NCBI RefSeq assembly: GCF_005403045.1 | Contig: NZ_BJCL01000003.1 | Span: 372,001-436,000 of the forward strand | From: Pseudaquabacterium pictum | Lineage (GTDB): Bacteria; Pseudomonadota; Gammaproteobacteria; Burkholderiales; Burkholderiaceae_C | DNA length: 64,000 nucleotides | Reading direction: 5' to 3' | Shown: one piece after another, positions 19,869 through 30,692 of the stretch | How positions within the stretch are numbered: the stretch's first letter is position 1 | How the letters are laid out: every line of letters starts with the position of its first letter | Translations under genes and position numbers: made by a program | The notes under the pieces: model-generated | What the model was told of the DNA's origin: nothing | The model's input: the letters and a program-made list of their open reading frames with translations, nothing else | Databases searched by the model: none

Positions 19869-21338
19869 ATGCCGACTTCCATGCGCGTGTTCACTGCCAG
19901 CCTGGCCACCGAGACCAACACCTTTGCGCCCATGCCCACCGGGCTGGCGTCGTTCCGCGACGAGGGTGGCTACTTTCCCGGCGGCGCCCATCCGGCCGCG
20001 ATGAGCATGTTCGCCGGCCCGCTGCACGCCGCCCGCCAGCGGGCGCAGACGCTGGGCTGGACGGTGGTCGAGGGCCTGGTGGCCGCGGCCCAGCCCGGCG
20101 GCACCACCACCCGCCTGGCCTACGAGACGCTTCGCGACCAGATCCTGGCCGACCTGCGTGCCGCCTTGCCGGTGCAGATGGTGCTGCTGGGCCTGCACGG
20201 CGCGATGGTGGCCGACGGCTACCCCGACTGCGAGGGCGACCTGCTCACCCGGGTGCGGCAGATCGTCGGCCCCGGCGTGGTGGTCGGCGCCGAGCTGGAC
20301 CCGCACCACCACCTCAGCCGCGCCATGCTGGCCCAGGCCGACCTGCTGATCGCCTTCAAGCAGTACCCGCACACCGACATCCTGGAGCGGGCGCAGGAAC
20401 TGGTCGACCTGTGCGCCGCCCAGGTGGCCCATGGCCGGCGGCCGGTGCCCTCGGTGGTCGACACCGGCATGGCCGTGATGGTGCACACCACCCGCGAGCC
20501 GGCGCAGGGCTTCGTTCAGCGGCTGCAGGCGCTGGAGGGCCGCGACGGCGTGCTGTCGATCAGCCTGACCCACGGCTTTCCCTGGGGCGACGTGCCCGAC
20601 ATGGGCACCCAGGTGCTGGTCTACACCGACGGCCGGCCCGATGTCGGCGATGCCCTGGCCCGCCAGCTGGCCGATGAGCTGGTGGCCCTGCGCGACGACC
20701 TGGAGACACCTTGGCTGGGCATCGATGCCGCGCTGGACGCGGCGCTGGCTGCGCCGCCCGGCCTGGTGGTCATCGCCGACAGCGCCGACAACCCCGGCGG
20801 CGGTGCGGCCGGCGACAGCACCTTCGTGCTGCGCCGCCTGGTCGAGCGCGGCATCCGCAGAGCGGCGCTGGGCCCGCTGTGGGATCCGCAGGCGGTGCGC
20901 ATCGCCTTCGAGGCCGGCATCGGCGCGCGGCTGCCGCTGCGCCTGGGCGGCAAGGTCGGGCCGCTGTCCGGTGCACCGCTGGATGCCGATTGCACCGTGC
21001 TGGCGCTGCAGCGCGACATGGCGATGTCGGCGCTGGCCGGCACGACCCAGCCGCTGGGCGACTGCGCGCTGGTGCGGATCGGCGGTGATGACGGCGTGCA
21101 GGTCGTGCTGATCAGCCGCCGCAGCCAGGCCATGGGCACCGACCTGTTCACCCAGCTGGGCTGCGACCTGGCCGCGCAGCGCATCGTGGTGGTGAAGTCG
21201 TCGCAGCACTTCCGCGCGGCCTATGCGCCGCTGGCGGTGCAGGTGCTGTACTGCGCCGCACCGGGCACGGTGTCGGCCGATCTGCGCCAGCTGCCCTACC
21301 GGCACATCCGCCGGCCGCGCTGGCCGATCGATGCCTGA
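19869..21338 (+). CDS. M81 family (MlrC-like) metallopeptidase, first copy
   Basis: The 489-aa protein belongs to peptidase family M81, named for microcystinase C, which cleaves linear microcystin and related small peptides using zinc. The N-terminus has the family TETNTFAP signature, the LLGLHGAMVADGYPDCEGDLL segment and an Asp-x-His pair (AELDPHHHLSR) at the zinc site. The C-terminal half has DSADNPGGGAAGDST and VVKSSQHFRAAYAP, both conserved. The start at 19869 is one of two closely spaced ATGs (the other is 19881); no clear RBS decides. It lies 152 bp upstream of a peptide-type ABC receptor gene, suggesting that it acts on imported peptides or amides. Confidence 0.9.
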   Translation: MPTSMRVFTASLATETNTFAPMPTGLASFRDEGGYFPGGAHPAAMSMFAGPLHAARQRAQTLGWTVVEGLVAAAQPGGTTTRLAYETLRDQILADLRAALPVQMVLLGLHGAMVADGYPDCEGDLLTRVRQIVGPGVVVGAELDPHHHLSRAMLAQADLLIAFKQYPHTDILERAQELVDLCAAQVAHGRRPVPSVVDTGMAVMVHTTREPAQGFVQRLQALEGRDGVLSISLTHGFPWGDVPDMGTQVLVYTDGRPDVGDALARQLADELVALRDDLETPWLGIDAALDAALAAPPGLVVIADSADNPGGGAAGDSTFVLRRLVERGIRRAALGPLWDPQAVRIAFEAGIGARLPLRLGGKVGPLSGAPLDADCTVLALQRDMAMSALAGTTQPLGDCALVRIGGDDGVQVVLISRRSQAMGTDLFTQLGCDLAAQRIVVVKSSQHFRAAYAPLAVQVLYCAAPGTVSADLRQLPYRHIRRPRWPIDA

Positions 21339-21490
21339 GCCGGGGCCCTGGACCGCGGCGGGCTGGCGCAGGACTTGCTGTCCAGTTTGAGAAAACCCCG
21401 AGCGATCGGGCTGCCGGAATCGGTTAGCGTTGCGGCGCCGATCCGGGCAGCCTGCCCGGTTTGCCCGACTTCTTCCGGAGCCTGACTCAC

Positions 21491-23077
21491 ATGAACTTGA
21501 ACCGTCGCCTGGCCGCTGCTGCCGCACTGTCCGTGCTGTCGTTGTCCACCGCGCTGCCGGCCCTGGCCCAGGGCACCGTGCTGCGTGTCGTGCCGCACTC
21601 CAACCTGGCCATCCTCGACCCGATCTGGACCACCGCCTACATGAGCCGCAACCACGGCTACATGATCTACGACACCCTGTTCGGCACCGACGAGAACGCC
21701 AAGGTCAAGCCGCAGATGGTCGAGAGCTGGACCGAGAGCCCCGACAAGCGGCTGTGGACCTTCAAGCTGCGCAAGGGCCTGGAATTCCACGACGGCAAGC
21801 CGGTGACCGGCGAGGACGTGATCGCCTCGCTCACCCGCTGGGGCAAGCGGGATGCCATGGGCTCGGCGCTGTTCCAGTTCATCCAGCGCATGGATTCGCC
21901 CACGCCCGACACCTTCCGCATCTTCCTGGGCGAGGCCAACGGCTTCATGCTGGAGGCGCTGGGCAAGCCCAGCTCCAACGTGCCCTTCATCATGCCCAAG
22001 CGCATCGCCGAGACCGATGCCTTCAAGCAGATCGAGGAGCACATCGGCTCGGGCCCCTACATCTTCAAGCGCGACGAGTTCAAGCCCGGCGACAAGGCCG
22101 TCTACCTGAAGAACCCGAAGTACGTGCCGCGCAGCGAGCCGCCGTCGGGCACCACCGGCGGCAAGAACGTCTACGTCGACCGGGTGGAATGGAACCTGGC
22201 GCTGCGTGATGCGCAGGCCCAGGTCAATGCGTTGCAGAAGGGCGAGGTCGACATCATCGAGGCGCTGGGCTTCGACCACTTCGAGACCGCCAAGGCCGAC
22301 GCCAACATCCAGATGCCGAAGTACGCCACCTACGGCCTGCAGTACATGGCGCGCTTCAACCACCTGCACAAGCCCTTCGACAATGCCAAGGTGCGCCAGG
22401 CCGCCATTGCCGCGATGACGCAGGAGCCCTTCCTGCGCGCCCAGGTCGGCGTGAAGGAGCTGTACAAGAGCTGCTACTCGATGTTCATCTGCGGCACGCC
22501 CTACGGCACCACCGCCGGCAGCGACATCCAGGGCAAGAGCAACATGAAGAAGGCGCAGGACCTGCTCAAGGCCAGCGGCTACGACGGCACGCCCATCGTC
22601 ATCATGAAGCCCACCGATCTGGCCAGCATCCAGAAGCTGCCCGACGTGGCCGCCCAGCTGCTGCGCCAGGCCGGCTTCAAGGTCGACCTGCAGGCCATGG
22701 ACTGGCAGACCCTGGTTGGCCGCCGCGCCAAGAAGGACGCACCGGACAAGGGCGGCTGGCACATGTTCCTGACCGCCTGGCAGACCTTCGACGTCTGGAG
22801 CCCGATCGCCAACCCGACGATGGACACCCGCGGCGAGAAGTCGGGCTGGTTCGGCTGGGCCTCGGACGACAAGATGGTCACCATCCGCAACGAGTTCATG
22901 CGCGCCACCGACGATGGCCAGAAGAAGAAGCTGGCCGACCAGCTGCACGCCCGTGCCTACGAGGTGGCCACCCATGCGCCGCTGGGCGAGTACATGCAGC
23001 CGATGGCCGCGCGCAAGAACATCAGCGGCTTCTTCGTCACCAACGGCAACATCTACTGGAACCTGAAGAAGCAGTGA
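21491..23077 (+). CDS. ABC transporter substrate-binding protein, peptide/nickel family (SBP_bac_5)
   Basis: This is the periplasmic receptor of a DppA/OppA/GsiB-type importer, 528 aa. It has a Sec signal (MNLNRRLAAAAALSVLSLSTALPALAQ). The mature part has the family pattern: LDPIWTTAYMSRNHGYMIYDTLF near the start and WTFKLRKGLEFHDGKPVTGEDV. Cluster-5 receptors bind di- or oligopeptides, glutathione, nickel or opines; the exact ligand is not readable. ATG at 21491 is chosen over an upstream in-frame ATG because it begins the signal peptide and GGAG lies at 21476-21479. A strong hairpin follows the stop, before the permease genes. Confidence 0.93.
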   Translation: MNLNRRLAAAAALSVLSLSTALPALAQGTVLRVVPHSNLAILDPIWTTAYMSRNHGYMIYDTLFGTDENAKVKPQMVESWTESPDKRLWTFKLRKGLEFHDGKPVTGEDVIASLTRWGKRDAMGSALFQFIQRMDSPTPDTFRIFLGEANGFMLEALGKPSSNVPFIMPKRIAETDAFKQIEEHIGSGPYIFKRDEFKPGDKAVYLKNPKYVPRSEPPSGTTGGKNVYVDRVEWNLALRDAQAQVNALQKGEVDIIEALGFDHFETAKADANIQMPKYATYGLQYMARFNHLHKPFDNAKVRQAAIAAMTQEPFLRAQVGVKELYKSCYSMFICGTPYGTTAGSDIQGKSNMKKAQDLLKASGYDGTPIVIMKPTDLASIQKLPDVAAQLLRQAGFKVDLQAMDWQTLVGRRAKKDAPDKGGWHMFLTAWQTFDVWSPIANPTMDTRGEKSGWFGWASDDKMVTIRNEFMRATDDGQKKKLADQLHARAYEVATHAPLGEYMQPMAARKNISGFFVTNGNIYWNLKKQ

Positions 23078-23090
23078 GGCCTGCCGCGCA

Positions 23091-23117
23091 CCGGGGCCGC
23101 CGCTGAGGCGGCCCCGG
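23091..23117 (+). promoter_or_regulatory. Intercistronic hairpin between ABC receptor and permease genes
   Basis: CCGGGGCCGCC and GGCGGCCCCGG form a perfect 11-bp stem with a GCTGA loop, 13 bases after the receptor stop and 19 bases before the permease ATG. No T-tract follows. Such stems between binding-protein and permease genes commonly protect the upstream mRNA or cause partial termination, giving more receptor than permease. Confidence 0.75.
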
Positions 23118-23136
23118 GCCAGCTGCCACCAACCCG

Positions 23137-24078
<942 letters not shown>

Positions 24079-24079
24079 C

Positions 24080-25012
24080 ATGGCCGCCACTCCAGACTTC
24101 GAGGCGCTGTCGGTCGAGAGCGCGACGGTCCATGTGCAGCTCAGTGCCTGGCAACGGGTGCGGCGCAACCTGTCGGTGCGCATCGGCGGCACGGTGATGC
24201 TGCTGCTGGTGCTGGTGGCGCTGTTTGCGCCCTGGCTGGGCACGGTGGACCCGTCGCTGTTCGACCCCGCCAGCCGCGACCTGCTGCCCGGCAAGACCGG
24301 CGAGATCACCACGCTGGAAGGCGAGCAGCTGAAGCACCGCTTCCTGATGGGCAGCGACAGCTTCGGCCGCGACATCTACAGCCGGGTGATCTACGGCACC
24401 CAGGTGTCGCTGATCGTCGGTCTGTTCACCGCCCTGGTGGCGCTGGCCTTCGGCATCGTGCTGGGCCTGCTGGCCGGCTTCCTGCGCTGGCTGGACGGCC
24501 CGCTGATGCGGGTGATGGACGGCGTGATGGCCATCCCCGCGATCCTGATCGCCATTGCCCTGGTGGCCATGTGGCGCGGCAGCCTGACGACGGTGGTGAT
24601 CGCCATCGCCATCCCCGAGATCCCGCGGGTGGTGCGGCTGGTGCGCTCGCTGGTGCTGACCATCCGTGAAGAGCCCTATGTGGAGGCCGCCATCTCGCTG
24701 GGCACGCCCACTTGGAAGATCATGGGCCGGCACATCCTGCCCAACACCGTGGCGCCGCTGGTGGTGCAGGGCACCTTCATCTGCGCCGCCGGCATCCTGA
24801 CCGAGGCGGCGCTGTCGTTCCTGGGCGTGGGCCTGCCGCCGGACATCCCGACCTGGGGCAATGTGATGGCCGAAGGCCGGGCACAGTTCAACGAGTACCC
24901 GCACAACATCTTCTTCCCGGGCATCTTCTTGGCGGTGACGGTGCTGGCGGTCAACATCCTGGGCGATGGGTTGCGCGACACGCTCGACCCGAAGATGGCG
25001 AAACGCGGATGA
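24080..25012 (+). CDS. ABC peptide-type transporter permease (DppC family)
   Basis: The 310-aa second permease has an N-terminal OppC-N segment (VRRNLSVRIGGTVMLLLVLVALFAPWLGTVDP). The LMGSDSFGRDIYSRVIYGTQVSL signature follows, and the EAA motif is VEAAISLGTPTWKIMGRHILPNTVAPLVVQGT. It ends GLRDTLDPKM, as in DppC/GsiD. It begins one base after the first permease and overlaps the ATPase start by four bases (ATGA), so translation of the transporter genes is tightly coupled. Confidence 0.95.
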   Translation: MAATPDFEALSVESATVHVQLSAWQRVRRNLSVRIGGTVMLLLVLVALFAPWLGTVDPSLFDPASRDLLPGKTGEITTLEGEQLKHRFLMGSDSFGRDIYSRVIYGTQVSLIVGLFTALVALAFGIVLGLLAGFLRWLDGPLMRVMDGVMAIPAILIAIALVAMWRGSLTTVVIAIAIPEIPRVVRLVRSLVLTIREEPYVEAAISLGTPTWKIMGRHILPNTVAPLVVQGTFICAAGILTEAALSFLGVGLPPDIPTWGNVMAEGRAQFNEYPHNIFFPGIFLAVTVLAVNILGDGLRDTLDPKMAKRG

Positions 25013-26649
25013 GCAGCGCCGGCCCCATCCTCGAGGTCAAGAACCTCACCATCGCGCTGCCCGCGGGCGGCGACCGTGCCACCGCGGTGCGCAATGTCTC
25101 CTTCAGCGTCGGCCGCGGCGAGATCGTCTGCCTGGTCGGTGAATCCGGCTCGGGCAAGAGCGTCATCGCGCAGAGCGTGATGGGCCTGCTGCCCAAGAGC
25201 CTGCCGGTGCAGGGCGGGCAGATCCTGCTCGAAGGCGAGGACATCACCCATGCGCCGCTGAGCCGCCTGCGGGAACTGCGCGCCACCCGCATGAGCATGA
25301 TCTTCCAGGAGCCGATGACGGCCCTGAACCCGGTCATGACCTGCGGCGACCAGATCGACGAGGTGCTCAGCCAGCACACCAGCCTGTCGCAGGCCGAGCG
25401 GCGCGAGAAGGTGCTGAACATCGTGCGCGAGGTGCTGCTGCCCGACCCCGAGCGCATGGTGGCCAGCTACCCGCACCAGCTGTCGGGCGGCCAGCGCCAG
25501 CGCATCATGATCGCGATGGCCCTGGTGCTCGACCCGGTGCTGCTGATCGCCGACGAGCCCACCACCGCGCTCGACGTCACCACCCAGGCGCAGATCCTGA
25601 AGCTGGTGCTGGACCTGCAGCACCGCCACGGCGCCGGCGTGCTGTTCATCACCCATGACTTCGGCGTGGTGGCCGAGGTGGCCCACCGCGTGGCGGTGCT
25701 GCGCCTGGGCGACCTGGTCGAGATCGGCCCCAAGGCCGATGTGCTGCAGCGGCCGCAGCACGACTACACCCGCATGCTGATGGCCGCCGTGCCCACGCTG
25801 CACCTGAAGGAGCGCCCCAGCGACCCCGCCGCACCGGTGGTGCTGAAGGTGCAGGGACTGGAAAAGGTCTACAGCAGCAAGGGCTGGTTCGGTGCCGCGC
25901 GCAACGTGCATGCGGCCAAGGCGGTCAGCTTCGAGATCAAGCGTGGCCAGACGCTGGGCATCGTCGGTGAATCCGGCTCGGGCAAATCCACCGTGGCGCG
26001 CTGCATCGTGCGGCTGATCGACCCCAGCGGCGGCAGCGTGATGCTGGGCGGCGACCGCCCCGGCGAACAGGCCGAGGACATCGCGATGATGTCGGCCGCC
26101 CGCCTGCGGCCGCTGCGCCAGCGGGTGCAGATCGTCTTCCAGGATCCGTACCGCTCGCTGAACCCGCGCCGCACCGTGGCCGAGGCCATGATCGAGGGCC
26201 CGATGAACTACGGCCTGGGCCGCACGGCCGCCATGCAGCGTGCCCGCGACCTGCTGTCCCTGGTGCGCATGGACGGCAGCGCGATGGACCGCTATCCGCA
26301 CCAGTTCAGCGGCGGCCAGCGCCAGCGCATCTGCATCGCCCGCGCCCTGATGATGGAGCCCGAACTGCTGGTGGCCGACGAGGCGGTCAGCGCGCTGGAT
26401 GTGTCGGTGCAGGCCCAGGTGCTGCAGCTGTTCGAGGAGATCCGCAGCCGTCTGAACCTGGCCATGCTGTTCATCACCCATGATCTTCGGGTGGCCAGCC
26501 AGGTCTGCGACCACCTGGCGGTGATGAGCAAGGGCGAGGTGGTGGAGTACGGCCCGGCGCACCAGGTCTTCGGCCGGCCACAGCATGCCTACACCCAGGC
26601 GCTGTTCGCGGCCGCACCGGGCCGCGACTTCGCCTTCGGCACCGCCTGA
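25009..26649 (+). CDS. Fused double ATPase subunit of peptide-type ABC transporter
   Basis: One 546-aa chain contains both nucleotide-binding domains, as in GsiA, rather than separate DppD and DppF. Domain 1 (about residues 5-260) has Walker A GESGSGKS, signature LSGGQRQRI and Walker [13 protein letters not shown]. Domain 2 (about 280-546) has Walker [10 protein letters not shown], signature FSGGQRQRI and a Walker B reading [12 protein letters not shown]. Both end with the oligopeptide-ABC C-terminal segment ([28 protein letters not shown]). In the Walker B region Pro is replaced by Ala in domain 2 (DEA), a common variant. The start at 25009 overlaps the permease stop; a longer in-frame extension upstream lies within the permease gene. 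Confidence 0.95.
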   Translation: MSSAGPILEVKNLTIALPAGGDRATAVRNVSFSVGRGEIVCLVGESGSGKSVIAQSVMGLLPKSLPVQGGQILLEGEDITHAPLSRLRELRATRMSMIFQEPMTALNPVMTCGDQIDEVLSQHTSLSQAERREKVLNIVREVLLPDPERMVASYPHQLSGGQRQRIMIAMALVLDPVLLIADEPTTALDVTTQAQILKLVLDLQHRHGAGVLFITHDFGVVAEVAHRVAVLRLGDLVEIGPKADVLQRPQHDYTRMLMAAVPTLHLKERPSDPAAPVVLKVQGLEKVYSSKGWFGAARNVHAAKAVSFEIKRGQTLGIVGESGSGKSTVARCIVRLIDPSGGSVMLGGDRPGEQAEDIAMMSAARLRPLRQRVQIVFQDPYRSLNPRRTVAEAMIEGPMNYGLGRTAAMQRARDLLSLVRMDGSAMDRYPHQFSGGQRQRICIARALMMEPELLVADEAVSALDVSVQAQVLQLFEEIRSRLNLAMLFITHDLRVASQVCDHLAVMSKGEVVEYGPAHQVFGRPQHAYTQALFAAAPGRDFAFGTA

Positions 26650-26729
26650 CGGGGCACGCCGAAGCCGACCGTCGCCATGGTGGGGCAGCATGCAAACACA
26701 CTGCGGACCGGCCGTGGCCGCTGCTGAGC

Positions 26730-28421
26730 GTGGCTGACAGCCCGGCCGGCGGTTTCGGGCCCCTGGCCGATCCGCAGGCCGATGCGGCCATGGTGCGGGC
26801 GTCGTTCGAGTCGGCGCCCGACGGCGTGCTGGTGCTGTCGCGCGATGGCCGCATCCTGGCCTACAACCGGGCCTACCGCAACCTGCTGAACTTCAGCGAT
26901 GCGATGCTGGCCCGGCGCGACGCGATGGAGTGGCGCCGCCACACCGCCGGCATGCTGCAGGACCCGCAGGCCTACCTGGACGGCATGGAAGCCCTGCTGG
27001 CCACCGACCAGAGCCGGGTGTTCGACACCCTGGTGCTCCGCGACGGCCGGGTGTTCGAGCGCCAGGTCTCGCCGCTGGAGGTGCCGGACGCCGTGCCGGC
27101 CCTGGTGGTGCGCTGGCGCGACATCACCGAGCGCTACCGCGCCGAGCAGGCGCTGGCGCAATCGCAGGCGCGGCTGACGGCAATCTTCCAGCATGCGTTG
27201 AATGCCATCCTGCTGGCTGGCGACGATGGCCGCTACATCGACGCCAACCCCGCCGCCTGCACACTGCTGGGCTACAGCCATGCGCAGCTGGTGGGCCGCC
27301 AGGTGGCCGAGCTGGTGGTGCCCGAGCGCTCCGACACGCCCACCACCTGGGCCAAGTTCCGTCAGAGCGGCAGCGCCCGCGGCCGGGTGCGCCTGCGCCG
27401 TCAGGACGGCAGCGAGGTCGATGCGCTCTACAACGCCGTGGCCAATGTGCTGCCGGGTGTGCACCTGTCGGTGCTGTCGGACGTGACCGAAGAGCTGCGC
27501 TACCAGCAGCGGCAGCAGGAGCTGACCGCGCTGATGGACCTGGCGATGATGGACGCCGACCTGGTGTTCTGGGACGCCGACCTGCGCACCGGCCGCATGA
27601 GCTCGGTCAACGGCCACTGGCATGCCATGCTGGGCTACGCCCGCGATGACGTGCCCGACACCCTGGATGCCTGGGACGCGCTGGTGCATCCCGATGATGC
27701 CACCGCCCGCATCCTGGCCTGGGAGGCCCACCTGCTGGGCAGCACCAGCACCTTCGAGGCCGAATTCCGCATCCGCCACAAGCAGGGCCACTGGGTGTGG
27801 ATGCAGGCCCGCGGCCGGGTGGTGGAACGCGCACCCGACGGCGAGCCGCTGCGCGTGGCCGGGTTGCGCATGAACATCACCCGCCGCAAGGAGACCGAGG
27901 TGCGGCTGGAGGGGCTGGCCCACACCGACGCGCTGACCGGCGTGCTCAACCGCCGCCGCTTCACCGACCTGGCGTCCGACGAGCTGTCACGCGCGCTGCG
28001 CCACGGCACGCCGGTGGCGCTGCTGATGATGGATCTGGACCACTTCAAGTCGGTCAACGACCGCCTGGGCCATGCCGGTGGCGATGCGGTGCTGCGCAGC
28101 TTTGCCGCCACCGCCGAGGGCGTGATGCGCCAGGGCGACGTGTTCGGCCGTGTCGGCGGCGAGGAGTTCGCGGCGCTGCTGCCGCAGACCACGCTGGACG
28201 GTGCGGTGGTGCTGGCCCAGCGCCTGCGCCAGCGCATCCAGGCCCAGCCGGCCCAGGTGGCCGGCGAAGCGCTGCCGTTCACGGTCAGCATCGGCGTGGC
28301 GGGATGGGCCGGCCTCGGCCATGGCGAACCCGACATCGACCGCCTGATGGTGGCTGCCGACCGCGCGCTGTACGCGGCCAAGGCCCAGGGCCGCGACCGG
28401 GTCGTGGCCGACCGCAGCTGA
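26730..28421 (+). CDS. PAS-domain diguanylate cyclase
   Basis: The 563-aa soluble protein makes cyclic di-GMP from GTP. Three PAS-like regions (about residues 20-130, 140-255 and 265-390) precede the GGDEF domain (about 395-560). The active site is GGEEF, the metal-binding DLDHFKSVNDRLGH is intact, and an inhibitory I-site RxxD (RQGD) lies five residues before GGEEF, so product feedback is expected. There is no EAL domain and no membrane helix, so the PAS regions must sense a cytosolic cue. The start is GTG at 26730, 80 bp after the ATPase gene. Its place between the transporter and the second M81 gene may mean shared transcription. Confidence 0.92.
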   Translation: MADSPAGGFGPLADPQADAAMVRASFESAPDGVLVLSRDGRILAYNRAYRNLLNFSDAMLARRDAMEWRRHTAGMLQDPQAYLDGMEALLATDQSRVFDTLVLRDGRVFERQVSPLEVPDAVPALVVRWRDITERYRAEQALAQSQARLTAIFQHALNAILLAGDDGRYIDANPAACTLLGYSHAQLVGRQVAELVVPERSDTPTTWAKFRQSGSARGRVRLRRQDGSEVDALYNAVANVLPGVHLSVLSDVTEELRYQQRQQELTALMDLAMMDADLVFWDADLRTGRMSSVNGHWHAMLGYARDDVPDTLDAWDALVHPDDATARILAWEAHLLGSTSTFEAEFRIRHKQGHWVWMQARGRVVERAPDGEPLRVAGLRMNITRRKETEVRLEGLAHTDALTGVLNRRRFTDLASDELSRALRHGTPVALLMMDLDHFKSVNDRLGHAGGDAVLRSFAATAEGVMRQGDVFGRVGGEEFAALLPQTTLDGAVVLAQRLRQRIQAQPAQVAGEALPFTVSIGVAGWAGLGHGEPDIDRLMVAADRALYAAKAQGRDRVVADRS

Positions 28422-28485
28422 GCCGCACCAGCCAGACCATCCGGCGGGCGATACTGCCGGCGCCCGTCCACTGACCCGTTCCACC

Positions 28486-29985
28486 ATGCCCCGCATCCTG
28501 ATCGCCGGTTTCCAGCACGAGACCAACACCTTCGCGCCCAGCCTGGCCGACTGGGCCGCCTTCACCCGTGGTGATTCATTTCCTGCCTTCAGCCAGGGCC
28601 GGGCGATGCAGGACGCGATGACCGGTGTCAACATCCCCATCGGCGGCTTCATCGATGCGGCCAAGGCGCATGGCTGGACGCTGCTGCCCTCGTGCTGGGC
28701 GGGTGCCATCCCGTCGAGCTTCGTCACCCGCGAGGCCTTCGAGCGCATCGCCGACACCATCGTGGCCGACGTGCGCGCCGCTGCCGCCGGCGGGCTGGAC
28801 GGCATCTACCTCGATCTGCACGGCGCCGCCGTGGCCGAGCATGCGGCCGACAGCGAGGGCGAGCTGCTGGGCCGGCTGCGTGCCATCGTCGGCCCCAAGC
28901 TGCCCATCGTGGCCAGCCTGGACCTGCATGCCAACGTCACCCACCGCATGCTGCGCGAGGCCGATGCGCTGGTCAGCTACCGCACCTATCCGCATGTGGA
29001 CATGGCCGACACCGGCGTGCTGGCGGCGCAGCTGCTGGCCCGCCGCCTGAAGGCCGGCCAGCGCGAGCCGCAGCATGCGCGGCGCCTGCCCTTCCTGATC
29101 CCGCTGAATGCGCAGAGCACCTGGATGCAGCCCGCCCAGGACCTGTACGCCGCGCTGGCCGAACTGGACAAGCGCCACGGCACGGTGCTGAGCTTCTGCA
29201 TGGGCTTCCCGGCCAGCGATTTCGACGAATGCGCGCCGATGGTCTGGGGCCATGGTGAACACGCCGAAGCGGCGGTGGAGCAGCTCTACGCCCTGGTGGC
29301 CGACCCGGCGCAGTGGCAGCAGCAGATCCTGCCGGCGCGCGAGGCCGTCAGCCAGGCGCTGGCGCTGGCCGACCGGGCCGGCAAGCCGGTGGTCATCGCC
29401 GACACCCAGGACAACCCCGGCGCCGGCGGCGACAGCAACACCACCGGCCTGCTGCACGCGCTGATCGCCCAGGGCGCAGGCAGGCGCTTCCCGGGCCAGG
29501 TGGCGCTGGGCATGGTGTTCGACGCTGCCGCCGGCCGTGCCGCGCTGGAGGCCGGTGTGGGCGCCGAGCTGGACCTGGCGCTGGGCACCGCGGTGCCCAC
29601 CTTCGCCGGTGGCCTGAGCGATCCGCCGGTGCGCGGCCGCTTCAAGGTGCGCGCGGTCAGCGACGGCCGGGTGACGCTGAAGGGCCCGATGATGCGTGGC
29701 GTCACCGTCAACCTGGGGCCGAGTGCCTGCCTGGAGATCGACGGCATCCTGGTGGCCGTGGTCAGCGGCAAGAAGCAGCTGCTCGACCGCGAGCTGCTGC
29801 GCATGGTGGGCATCACCGCCGAGGCCATGCGCATCATCGTGGTCAAGAGCAGCAACCACTTCCGCGCCGACTTCACGCCCGTCGCCAGCAGCGTGCTGGT
29901 GGCCAAGGCCGCCGGGCCGATGGCCGCCGATCCGGGTGACCTGCCGTGGAAGCACCTGGGCGCGGGCATCCGCACGCGGCCCTGA
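28486..29985 (+). CDS. M81 family (MlrC-like) metallopeptidase, second copy
   Basis: The 499-aa protein is a second M81 peptidase in this window, clearly related to the one at 19.9 kb but not a near-identical duplicate. It has the fuller N-terminal FQHETNTFAPS signature, YLDLHGAAVAEHAADSEGELL, an Asp-x-His zinc pair in SLDLHANVTHRML, DTQDNPGAGGDSNTTG and VVKSSNHFRADFTP. The two copies flank a peptide-type importer and a diguanylate cyclase gene, all on the plus strand. Family members hydrolyse small cyclic or modified peptides and amides; the substrate is unknown. The start ATG is 64 bp after the cyclase gene. Confidence 0.9.
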   Translation: MPRILIAGFQHETNTFAPSLADWAAFTRGDSFPAFSQGRAMQDAMTGVNIPIGGFIDAAKAHGWTLLPSCWAGAIPSSFVTREAFERIADTIVADVRAAAAGGLDGIYLDLHGAAVAEHAADSEGELLGRLRAIVGPKLPIVASLDLHANVTHRMLREADALVSYRTYPHVDMADTGVLAAQLLARRLKAGQREPQHARRLPFLIPLNAQSTWMQPAQDLYAALAELDKRHGTVLSFCMGFPASDFDECAPMVWGHGEHAEAAVEQLYALVADPAQWQQQILPAREAVSQALALADRAGKPVVIADTQDNPGAGGDSNTTGLLHALIAQGAGRRFPGQVALGMVFDAAAGRAALEAGVGAELDLALGTAVPTFAGGLSDPPVRGRFKVRAVSDGRVTLKGPMMRGVTVNLGPSACLEIDGILVAVVSGKKQLLDRELLRMVGITAEAMRIIVVKSSNHFRADFTPVASSVLVAKAAGPMAADPGDLPWKHLGAGIRTRP

Positions 29986-29994
29986 GATGGTTTC

Positions 29995-30660
29995 TCAGCG
30001 CGGGCCGACCACGCCCGGCGCGATCCACTGCCGCAGCACCTCCACCCGGACAGCTGGGCCGGCGTCGGCGTAGGGCGCCAGCGCCGACTGCAGCGCGGCA
30101 GAGTCGGTGCCGCGGGCCAGCAGCACCTCGGCCACCGGGCCGTCGGCCAGTGTGTACCAGGCGCCCAGCCGGCCGGCATCGACCAGCCCGCGCAGCAGCG
30201 CGCTGCGGCGGTCGGCCGACGGATCGGGTCCGGCAGGCCGGCCGATCAGCACGATGCGCACCTCCTCGATGCGGCTGGCGTCGATGCCCTCGGTGTGCAG
30301 CGGCCGGTGGGCCACGGCGCGGCGGGCATTCAGCGTCATGTGGCCCTCGCGCACATAGGTGTCGGGTTCGAAGTAGCCGGTCAGCATGGCCAGGCTGTCG
30401 GCCCGCACCACCACGATGCCGCGCCGCGGGCCGCCGGGGTCGGACAGCGGCCCGGCCGCCAGCAGCCGGCCCTGCGCGAACAGGCGCTTGAAGTTGTCGA
30501 TGTGGCCGGTCTGCATCGCGGCCACCGCGGCCTTGTCGGGCGGGGTGGGGCGGCCGGCCTCCAGCAGGATGAACCAGAGGTCGGACGGCGCCGCGGCGGG
30601 TGGCGTGGCACAGGCCGCCAGCAGCGACAGCGGCGCCAGGCAGAGGGTGCGGCGTTGCAT
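29995..30660 (-). CDS. YciI-like domain lipoprotein
   Basis: This is a protein of about 221 aa with a lipoprotein signal (MQRRTLCLAPLSLLAACA; the LAAC lipobox places the lipidated Cys near residue 17). A YciI-like ferredoxin-fold region follows (DLWFILLEAGRPTPPDK ... HIDNFKRLFAQGRLLAAGPLSDPGGPRRGIVVVRA). The second part (about 115-221) looks like a degenerate second copy (IRIVLIGRP...LVDAGRLGAWYTLADG). YciI-like proteins are small enzymes or binding proteins of mostly unknown function. An alternative ATG four codons upstream (30672) is possible. It is convergent with the second M81 gene, 9 bases away, and probably follows the MFS gene in one transcript. Confidence 0.75.
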   Translation of the reverse strand: MQRRTLCLAPLSLLAACATPPAAAPSDLWFILLEAGRPTPPDKAAVAAMQTGHIDNFKRLFAQGRLLAAGPLSDPGGPRRGIVVVRADSLAMLTGYFEPDTYVREGHMTLNARRAVAHRPLHTEGIDASRIEEVRIVLIGRPAGPDPSADRRSALLRGLVDAGRLGAWYTLADGPVAEVLLARGTDSAALQSALAPYADAGPAVRVEVLRQWIAPGVVGPR

Positions 30661-30692
30661 GGTCTTCAGCATCCGCCCGGCTGACGGCGGCG

